A DNA stretch of 41,261 nucleotides from Bacteroidales bacterium (lineage in GTDB: Bacteria > Bacteroidota > Bacteroidia > Bacteroidales > Muribaculaceae): contig JAAVFQ010000023.1 of NCBI GenBank assembly GCA_014800685.1, positions 1-41,261 on the forward strand. The letters are read 5' to 3'. Position numbers and translations under genes: made by a program. Under the pieces are notes generated by a model. It had not been told where the DNA came from. It saw only the letters and a list, made by a program, of their open reading frames with translations, and searched no databases. Within the stretch, counting starts at the first letter, position 1, and the number at the start of each line of letters is the position of its first letter. Below, one piece after another: positions 7,985-15,000 of this stretch.

Positions 7985-8238
7985 ATCATCTCCGTTAAAA
8001 GGAGATAAATCTGAGGGGCCGACTCGCTTTTCAGCCGCCGCTTCACACAATTTTGCTTCTTGGCACGCCACATTTTTTGATTATACCCGTCTCCCTAAAA
8101 ATCTAAAAATTGATTAGCCGACGGATGGAACACCATTAAGGTCGAAAAAATCGTCATTTTTATCAAAATTTTATTGCGCTGATTATAAGCCACTTAAATA
8201 AGAAAATAAATTTTTCTTGAAAAAAAGTTGCAAAAAAA

Positions 8239-8270
8239 TTTGGCGACGGGAATTTTTTGTTGTAACTTTG
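8239..8270 (+). promoter_or_regulatory. Promoter of tRNA-Asp
   Basis: TTTG (8239-8242), 20 bp, TAACTTTG (8263-8270), about 62 bp upstream of the tRNA. From the -7 box on, a stretch (GTTGTAACTTTGCACTCGC continuing AAACGGGAAA) is identical to the one before tRNA-Lys at 40968-40995. Confidence 0.8.
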
Positions 8271-8332
8271 CACTCGCAAACGGGAAACAACCCAACGCCA
8301 CTCAAGAGAGAGTGAAAAAAGAAATCCAAAAT

Positions 8333-8407
8333 GGTGCGGTAGTTCAGCCTGGTTAGAATACATGCCTGTCACGCATGGGGTCGCGGGTTCGAGTCCCGTC
8401 CGCACCG
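8333..8407 (+). tRNA. tRNA-Asp (anticodon GTC)
   Basis: Acceptor arms GGTGCGG (8333-8339) and CCGCACC (8400-8406) pair perfectly. The anticodon stem CATGC/GCATG encloses loop CTGTCAC with anticodon GTC. The T-arm contains GGTTCGAGTCC. CCA is not encoded. It is followed by a strong terminator. Confidence 0.97.
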
Positions 8408-8421
8408 CCTGAGGAGAGAGG

Positions 8422-8466
8422 AACCAGCAAGAATGTTAACTTCGGTTACATCTTGCTGGTTTTTTC
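8422..8466 (+). terminator. Terminator after tRNA-Asp
   Basis: AACCAGCAAGA (8422-8432) pairs with TCTTGCTGGTT (8451-8461). Inside is an ATGT..AAC-TTCG-GTT..ACAT stem with a stable TTCG loop. A T-run follows (8460-8466). Confidence 0.9.
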
Positions 8467-8570
8467 CTTATATACTCTCTTCCTAAAACCCTTCGCCTCA
8501 TAACTCTTATAAATCTTATTACCTACATAAACCCTGAAATTGAGTTCTCTCCGTTTCAACTACCCGCAAT

Positions 8571-9047
8571 ATGAAAATTCTAATCATCAATGGCCCGAAT
8601 ATAAATCTTGTCGGCATGCGTGAGCCGGACATTTACGGCAATGTCTCCTTTGAGCTTTTCTGCGACTCAAATCTGCGCCCACTCCTCCCCTCTCTCGAAG
8701 CTGAGGCTGAGGAAGACATTCGTCTGGACTGCTTCCAGAGCAACTGCGAGGGCGATATCGTGACGCGTATTCAGCAGGCAGCATACGGGCCGGATGAAGA
8801 GCGAGCTGACGCTCTTATCATTAATGCGGGGGCTTACACGCATTACTCTCTGGCCATAGCCGACGCTCTCCGCGGTGCCGGCCTCCCGGCCGTGGAGGTG
8901 CACATCTCCAATATCTATGCCCGCGAGCCGGAAAGACACAAATCACTCATCTCCCCTTGCGTCTGCGGCCAGATTGCCGGACTTGGACTGGACGGCTACC
9001 GGCTGGCTCTCCGTTGGCTTGTCAATCATGAATCTTTGAGAAAATGA
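8571..9047 (+). CDS. aroQ: Type II 3-dehydroquinate dehydratase
   Basis: A 158-residue cytoplasmic enzyme that dehydrates 3-dehydroquinate to 3-dehydroshikimate in the shikimate pathway; the family forms dodecamers. It starts MKILIINGPNINLVG. Family residues are visible: Arg17 and Tyr22 in the REPDIYG loop (usually REPEIYG), Glu60 in FQSNCEGD, Asn85 in IINAGAYTHYS, His111 in VEVHISN, and the REPERHKSLISP segment. Its stop overlaps the ATG of the methyltransferase by 4 bp. The upstream region is 105 bp after the tRNA terminator, with no clear promoter that I can define. Confidence 0.97.
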   Translation: MKILIINGPNINLVGMREPDIYGNVSFELFCDSNLRPLLPSLEAEAEEDIRLDCFQSNCEGDIVTRIQQAAYGPDEERADALIINAGAYTHYSLAIADALRGAGLPAVEVHISNIYAREPERHKSLISPCVCGQIAGLGLDGYRLALRWLVNHESLRK

Positions 9048-9688
9048 CCGATTCACTCGCCACGCTTCTCGCCGACTACGTAGCTCTACACTCCGAGCAA
9101 GAGCCCGCTCATCTTCAGCGCCTCTATCGACGCGCCAACCTTAAACTCGCATACGGACGTATGGTGTCAGGCCACCTTCAGGGGAGACTGCTGAAGATGC
9201 TTGTGGCCATCTCCGGCGCCAGAAGAGTTCTTGAGCTCGGCACTTTCGCCGGCTATTCTGCTCTTTGCCTTGCCGAAGGTCTTCCGGAGGAGGGCGAGGT
9301 GCACACCATAGAGATTTTTGACGAACTCGAAGACTTCATACGCTCTGAGGCACTCACGCTCCCCAATGGCGAGAAGGTGACGCTACATATCGGAGACGCC
9401 CTTGACATCATGGACTCTTTCACTCTCCCCTTTGACTTTATCTTCATTGATGCCGACAAGCGCCTCTACTCCCTCTATTACGAAAAAGCCATGTCGCTAT
9501 TAAGACCGGGAGGCCTTATCGTAGCTGACAATACGCTCTGGGACGGCCACGTAGTGGAAGAGAAATATAATGCCGACCCTCAGACCAAAGGGGTCAGAGA
9601 TTTCAACACTCTTGTGGCTTCAGACCCTCGCGTCTCTGCAGTGATCCTTCCTCTGCGCGATGGGCTCACTCTAATCCGCAAACATTAA
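9044..9688 (+). CDS. SAM-dependent O-methyltransferase (COMT-like)
   Basis: A 214-residue class I methyltransferase of the cation-dependent catechol/caffeoyl-CoA O-methyltransferase family (PF01596). The SAM-binding motif is RRVLELGTFAGYSAL. The metal/catalytic region FDFIFIDADK and the motif IVADNTLWDGHV follow at the expected spacing. The substrate cannot be read from the sequence; related bacterial enzymes methylate small phenolics or tRNA (TrmR-like). Its ATG overlaps the aroQ stop (ATGA), which suggests translational coupling but not a shared pathway. The C-terminus LRDGLTLIRKH is typical. Confidence 0.92.
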   Translation: MTDSLATLLADYVALHSEQEPAHLQRLYRRANLKLAYGRMVSGHLQGRLLKMLVAISGARRVLELGTFAGYSALCLAEGLPEEGEVHTIEIFDELEDFIRSEALTLPNGEKVTLHIGDALDIMDSFTLPFDFIFIDADKRLYSLYYEKAMSLLRPGGLIVADNTLWDGHVVEEKYNADPQTKGVRDFNTLVASDPRVSAVILPLRDGLTLIRKH

Positions 9689-9708
9689 TCGCCGCCGTCT
9701 GTTATATT

Positions 9709-9894
9709 AAGTAAGTGAGAAAAATTAATGGACATATAAAACGAAGTAATTTTGGAGATAATTTCGCGGCGAAACGAAGGAAGATATAAGCATATCTGAC
9801 TGAGAGACAACGTGAAATTAGCCCAAAAGGACAAGGTTTATTGTACAAGAGTTTTCATCTCACATATATCGTTTAATTTTTAGAACTTACTTAG
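9709..9894 (+). repeat. R1 dispersed palindromic element, copy E4 (subfamily B)
   Basis: A 186-bp copy between the methyltransferase and rbfA, ending 21 bp before the rbfA start codon. Its ends AAGTAAGTGAGAAAAATTAA and (reverse complement) AAGTAAGTTCTAAAAATTAA match at 17/20. Stems are TTTTGG (9750-9755) with CCAAAA (9823-9828), AATTTCGCG (9760-9768) with CGTGAAATT (9811-9819, one G-T), and apical AGATAT-AAGC-ATATCT (9782-9797). This is the cleanest copy for defining the element. Confidence 0.88.
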
Positions 9895-9915
9895 GTAAAC
9901 ATATACACATAAATT

Positions 9916-10251
9916 ATGGAAGGAAAAAGACAAGCAAAAATAGCACGCCTGCTCCAGAGAGAGCTTAGCGAAATATTCAGAAAACAGACTCAGGCCCTCG
10001 GGGGCGTTATAGTCTCAGTAAGCGCCGTGCGCGTCTCCCCGGACCTCAGCATAGCCAAAGTTTATCTAAGCATTTTCCCCTCTGACAAGGGTGCTCAGAT
10101 TCTTGAAAACATCAATCGCCAGAGCAAGACGGTGAGATATGAGCTCGCTCAGGCTGTTCGCCAGGTGCTTCGCAAATGCCCTGACCTGCAGTTCTATCTT
10201 GATGACTCTCTTGACTATATAGATAATATAGACCGTTTGCTCCAGAAGTGA
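9916..10251 (+). CDS. rbfA: Ribosome-binding factor A
   Basis: A 111-residue RbfA, a KH-fold protein that binds the 30S subunit and assists late 16S rRNA 5'-end maturation. It starts MEGKRQAKIARLLQRELSEIF and contains the family segment VSVSAVRVSPDLSIAKVYLSIFP and the ending LQFYLDDSLDYIDNIDRLL. It overlaps the permease gene by 4 bp (GTGA). R1 element E4 ends 21 bp upstream of the ATG, so the element probably forms or feeds into the leader. Confidence 0.95.
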   Translation: MEGKRQAKIARLLQRELSEIFRKQTQALGGVIVSVSAVRVSPDLSIAKVYLSIFPSDKGAQILENINRQSKTVRYELAQAVRQVLRKCPDLQFYLDDSLDYIDNIDRLLQK

Positions 10252-11528
10252 TCCCCCCACTCACAGCGAGAATCGCATTTCGCTATCTATTCTCGAAAAA
10301 ATCACACAGCGCAGTGAGCGCTATCTCAGCGGTATCGGTGGCCGGAGTGGCCGTCGCTACCGCTGCGCTGGTATGTGTGCTGAGCGTCTTCAACGGTTTC
10401 CGGGATGTTCTGTCTGTCAGGCTTGACACTTTAGGATGTGACGTGGCCGTGACTCCCGTTCATGGTAAGACCATTGGAGATGCCGACTCCCTGCTGACCG
10501 CCATTCGCAGCCTTGGCGGAGTGGAAAGGGCCATGCCGGTAGTCAGCGACAATGCTCTTGCCGTCTATGATGCCCGCGAGATGCCCGTGAGGGTGAAGGG
10601 CGTGTATGAATCCTTATTCCGCCAAATGACGGCCATAGACAGCCTTATCATTCCTGAAGGACGCTTTGCGGCCTCCTCGACGCTGACAGAGTCAGCAGAG
10701 GATGAATATGGAGAGAGCGAGGAAATTCGCTCCTCCGTCGGCACGATTGCCGTAGGAGTGGCGTCGCGCCTCTCCATCTATGACCTTGACCGCAGACTCC
10801 TCCTCTTCACTCCACGCAAAGGAGTGCGGGTGAATCCTGCCAATCCGCTGGCCTCTTTCATCACCGACTCCATCTCTGTAGCCGGAGTCTATCAGGCCAA
10901 TCAGTCAGATTATGATGACAACATAGTACTCACCGACCTCCCCACAGCCCGCCACCTTTTCGAGCTTGACGACGACTCCGCCACCGCCATTGAGGTGAAG
11001 GCACGCAAAGGAGTGGAGGCCTCGTCATTGGCAGCCGACATCAGAGGCATAGCGGGAAAGGACTTCGTGGTAAAAGACAGTCTGCAGCAGCAGGAGCTTC
11101 ACTTCCGCATGATAGAGATAGAGAAGTGGGTGACGTTTCTATTGCTCTTCTTCATTCTTCTGATAGCCGGATTCAATCTTATAAGCACTCTTTCGATGCT
11201 TGTGCTTGAGAAGAGAAAGGCTCTGGGCACTCTAAGGGCAATTGGAATGACCTCACGCTCCATAGGGGGTATTTTCGCGTGGGAAAGTGCCATCGTAACG
11301 CTCATAGGGGGCGTTGCCGGAATGCTGCTCGGAGTGGTATTATGCCTTCTTCAGGAAAATTTTGGTCTTATACGACTGAACGGAGATGCCGATTCGCTTG
11401 TTATAAAGGCATATCCCGTAGCCTTGCAATGGACCGACCTTCTTCTGGTCTGCATTCCTCTGGCAGCTGTCGGCATTATTACGGCAATCATATCCTCGGG
11501 ATTTGCGAGAAGGAGGGCCTCGCTCTGA
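10248..11528 (+). CDS. FtsX/LolE-type ABC transporter permease
   Basis: A 426-residue inner-membrane permease starting at GTG 10248 inside the rbfA stop. It has the LolC/E-like N-terminus (IAFRYLFSKKSHSAVSAISAVSVAGVAVATAAL). A first TM at about 25-50 is followed by a large periplasmic domain (50-270, MacB-like). Three C-terminal TM helices (about 285-310, 340-365, 385-415) form the FtsX domain with the KRKALGTLRAIGM coupling motif. The family moves lipoproteins or other substrates to the outer membrane. No ATPase gene is adjacent, so the partner lies elsewhere. The rbfA-permease order is, from memory, frequent in Bacteroidales. Confidence 0.88.
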   Translation: MIPPLTARIAFRYLFSKKSHSAVSAISAVSVAGVAVATAALVCVLSVFNGFRDVLSVRLDTLGCDVAVTPVHGKTIGDADSLLTAIRSLGGVERAMPVVSDNALAVYDAREMPVRVKGVYESLFRQMTAIDSLIIPEGRFAASSTLTESAEDEYGESEEIRSSVGTIAVGVASRLSIYDLDRRLLLFTPRKGVRVNPANPLASFITDSISVAGVYQANQSDYDDNIVLTDLPTARHLFELDDDSATAIEVKARKGVEASSLAADIRGIAGKDFVVKDSLQQQELHFRMIEIEKWVTFLLLFFILLIAGFNLISTLSMLVLEKRKALGTLRAIGMTSRSIGGIFAWESAIVTLIGGVAGMLLGVVLCLLQENFGLIRLNGDADSLVIKAYPVALQWTDLLLVCIPLAAVGIITAIISSGFARRRASL

Positions 11529-11548
11529 AAGTGCCATCCCCACCCCCG

Positions 11549-11588
11549 GTAAGTGACGAGAATCTTTTGACAGCCTTAGAACTTACTC
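11549..11588 (+). repeat. Possible remnant of R1 ends
   Basis: GTAAGTGACGAGAAT (11549-11563) resembles a left R1 end. TTAGAACTTACT (11576-11587) is identical to a right R1 end. The two are 12 bp apart, 18 bp before the start of the small protein, a distance like that at rbfA. Short matches of this kind could be chance. Confidence 0.3.
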
Positions 11589-11605
11589 ACAAAAAAACAC
11601 ACACT

Positions 11606-11803
11606 ATGTTAGACGAACTGAAAGGCAAAGCAGCCGAAATTCTCAACAATGAGAAGGTTAAAGAGACCGTAGACAAAGCCAAAGACTTCATCAACAGCGA
11701 GGAGGGAAAGGCCAAACTTGAAGAGGCTAAGGAGAAAGCCGAAAAATTTGTAGAAGAGAAGACCCACGGCAAGGGCATTTTCGGCTTCGGAGCGAAAGAC
11801 TGA
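11606..11803 (+). CDS. Small charged helical protein, function unknown
   Basis: A 65-residue protein starting MLDELKGKAAEILNNEK at ATG 11606. A longer in-frame reading from 11279 would lie mostly inside the permease gene and is not credible. Residues 1-52 are rich in Lys, Glu and Ala with a heptad-like amphipathic pattern (KAKDFINSEEGKAKLEEAKE), followed by a Gly/Phe tail (GKGIFGFGAKD). Similar short Lys/Glu/Ala-rich proteins are annotated as MT0933-like antitoxins or stress proteins. No toxin partner is next to it, so I assign no function. The coding signal is good in composition. Confidence 0.7.
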   Translation: MLDELKGKAAEILNNEKVKETVDKAKDFINSEEGKAKLEEAKEKAEKFVEEKTHGKGIFGFGAKD

Positions 11804-11835
11804 CTTCCTCCCCAAGAAACTTATTAAAACACGCG

Positions 11836-12000
11836 AGAGGGTGTGCTAAAATTTTGCATTTTAGCATACCCTCTTAGGTTTGTAAGAATAGGACAGATGC
11901 AAGGCGCTGAGGCTGAGGCTGAAGGGAGCTCACCCACGTATGTGATCGAAGCCGAATGGCGTAAGCAACGCCACAGACGGCCTATTATGACACACCCTCT
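11836..12000. repeat. R2 element: 165-bp structured intergenic sequence
   Basis: AGAGGGTGTG (11836-11845) is an exact inverted match to CACACCCTCT (11991-12000). The same left arm also pairs locally: GAGGGTGTGCTAAAA (11837-11851) with TTTTAGCATACCCTC (11859-11873, one G-T). An internal hairpin GGCGT-AAGCA-ACGCC is also present. The two pairings of the left arm are mutually exclusive. The local hairpin could stop plus-strand transcription from the small protein gene, but its T-tract is poor. A second start of this element appears at 41220-41261. Confidence 0.6.
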
Positions 12001-12029
12001 ATTAGTTATCTTACACTAAGGACAGCTCA

Positions 12030-12063
12030 GAAAAAAGAGGCCCTCCCTTGCGGGAAGGCCTCT
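12030..12063 (-). terminator. Terminator of the giant surface protein gene
   Basis: AGAGGCCCTCCC (12036-12047) pairs with GGGAAGGCCTCT (12052-12063) with one mismatch and a 4-nt loop. On the minus strand the hairpin is followed by six T (12030-12035). Confidence 0.9.
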
Positions 12064-12087
12064 GATAATTAAGGATATAATCTATGA

Positions 12088-15000
12088 TTACTTGCGGATG
12101 TAAGTAGTGCGGCCGTTGATTACGTAGAGACCTGCGTCGAGACCCTTAACGTCATCAATGTTACCATTGATCTTCACGATCTTACCATCGGTAGTATAGA
12201 TATTGAAGATATCTGTGTCGCCATAGATAGAATCTACGCTGTCGGGGGAAACTACATCAAGATACCAGGAGATCTGGCAGTTGCTGAATGTGCAGTCGCC
12301 ACCGTAAGTCACGTCGGGATCAAGCTCTTCACCCTCATGCTTGATGGTAGAGAGAGAACCGCGCTTGAAGTATACGATGTACTTGCCGGGAGCAACCTCA
12401 GCGAGCGGAGTGCTTGCGCAGGTGAACTTGATAGAGTTCTTACCGTATGCAGCGCCATACTCGTTGTAGTCGTATGCCCAAGAAGACATAGTCTCAGAGA
12501 GAGTGCCGTCTTCCTTAACAGCCTTAAGGATAAGGGGAGTACCGCTGTTGATGATACCAAAGGCCTCACCTTCGGGGAGAGTAGCAGTAACTTCCTGCTT
12601 GTTGAAGACGTCAACGTTATACTTGCCATCTACCATTTCGAAGTCGAGAGTCGGAACAGGGATGTTGGGAGTAACGTAAGTCACGGAGAGTCTGTCATTC
12701 TTCTTCACGGTGCCGTCAGCGAGAGTGAGGTCGAATGCACCGGCAGGAAGAACTACGATAGTGTTACCGCCGGGGAGCTTGGCAGCCTCCTTAAGAGCGA
12801 GAGTGATAACGTTGCCGTCGATGTTAACCTCAAAGTCATAGTAGCCGTCGCCTTCAAGAGAAGTGATGTGGATACCGTTAACAACGTTGTCACCTGAATA
12901 CTGCTCGCCACCATACATTTCGTTATCCTTGATAGCAGTAGCATCAGAGTAAGTGAAGACTACCTTGTCAAGAGTCTCGAGAGAAGAACCATCGAGAGGA
13001 GAAACGGTCACAGCGAGAGGAGCAAGAACAGTGTAGTTAAGCTCGATAGCATCGCAGGGCACGCCGCCGAGAAGCACGAAGCCGGCGGGGATGTTTACGG
13101 TGTATTCACCGGGCTTGAATTCATTCTTGTCGCGAGTCCAGTTGAGTGAGATAGAGTTCGGATCATCTTCAGCAGCAGGATAAGCCATGATGTTGCCGGA
13201 CTTGTTGGAAGTAGACTTGATCACCTGGCCATTGAAAGAGAGGGTAGCCACCTCTTCGCAGTCACGGTTGCGAGAAGGAGTAGTGTTGAAGTAGATGATA
13301 TTGTTAGTGAATAACTCAAGATTTTCACCGCTTACGGGATAAGCGCGAGTGAACGCGGGCTTTTCGCCGATAGAGAATGTGTGCTTGATCTCACCGTTGA
13401 AGTAAGGAGCACGGCCCTCAGCAGAGGGAGTGAGAAGGAGATACTGAGCGGGAACGGTAAGCTCATAGTCAGCGATTGCAGTGAGAGCAGTAGTGGGGCT
13501 GACGATGAGAGTGTTCTTATCTACAGACACGGTCACGGGGATAGTCTCCTCACCATTCACGAGAGTAGGCTCGCCGAATGCCATAGCATTCTTAGCTACA
13601 GTCTGCATATCAGAGAATGCGAGAGTCATCTCAGAGAGTTCAGATACATACACGCCGTCAGCGGGAGTGTAAGCGATCTTAGTCTCGGGCACGAGAGTGT
13701 AAGATGCCTTGGTGAAGGCGTTGCCATACTGCTTGCCCTCGGTGTCGGTGATAACGACAGCGTTCGGGTCGATATTAACAGTATAGAAACCGGGATCTGC
13801 CACGGGCCAGTTGCCGCTCTGTTTGAGAGCGTTCTCATCCTCTTCAGTGAAGGTGAGCAGGACGCTCTTCTTGTCAACGCCAACTACGGGAACGAGCTTG
13901 TAGCCCTGAGAGGGGAATGAGCTTACGGCAGGATTCTGAACGGTGTAGATGATATCCACAGCGCTTGAAACGCTTGCGATCTCAACGTTATCGAAATTGA
14001 GAGTTACGCCGGAGAAGGTATTGATGACAGCATCATCAGCGGGAGTGAGAGAAGCCACAGCGATTGACTCGAGACCCTCTACATTGTAAGTAAGAGAGTA
14101 CTCATCAGAGGGAGTCTTGAGCTCACCAATGAGGAAGTAACCGCGGGGGAAGATAAGAGTATACTCAGCGGTCTGGTCAAGGTTCATGCCGAGATTAATC
14201 TCGATAGAACCGTTGTCAAGAATTTCAGCGCTATACTCGTTGAATGAACCGATAGACTCACCATCCTTGAGAATCATACCATTGATGGTATTGTTGGGAT
14301 TGAGGTCAAGGTTGATATCCTTGTCGGTAGCGATGTTTACAGAAGTGAGACCTGCGGGATTTTCGGCAATCTTATAAGTGCCGGCAGCGGGAGTCACGGT
14401 GTAGTAGGGATCAGAGATGGGGCCGGTCACCTTGAAGTTGAAGACAGCACGCTCATTGAGATACTTCTTGCCATCGGGAGCAGTTACCTCGAAAGCACCT
14501 GCGGGAATCTCACCAAGGCTGGTGTTGTTGACGCGAACAACGATGCTGTAGTCAGTATAGGTGTTCTTAGCATATATCTTCTCAAGGTCTTCGTCGGTGA
14601 GGGTAAGAATGAGCTTACCATCCTTGAATTCCTGATTGAAGTTATAGTAAAGGCTACCCATCTTCAGAGAGATAGTCTTATCAAAGCCGGTGAAGTAAGA
14701 AAGAGCACCGCCCTCTGCGCTGATAGTGTAAGAAGTGGGAAGGGTCTCAACAGAAGAGTTGATGTTGATGCTCAGCGGGAGAGTCTGAGTCTCGTTGGTG
14801 AGCGTGTAGTTGAAGTCGTTGGGGCCCTTGTAGGTGTTGGTGGCAAGGGTGTTGCCATCAGCATCACCGAGCTGGAGGAATGTACCGGTGAGACGGAGCA
14901 CGTAGTCTCCGCTGGGGATAGCCTCAGCAGCATAGTCGCCGTTGCTGACGATATTTACAGAGCCGTCCTCATTCTTGATAAGGTTGCCATCCTCATCCTT

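Noticed and set aside
8163..8405. An 80-codon minus-strand reading frame over tRNA-Asp
   Set aside because: It is antisense to the tRNA and its promoter; its first residues (RTGLEPATPCVTG) are the usual artefact of translating the complement of a tRNA.
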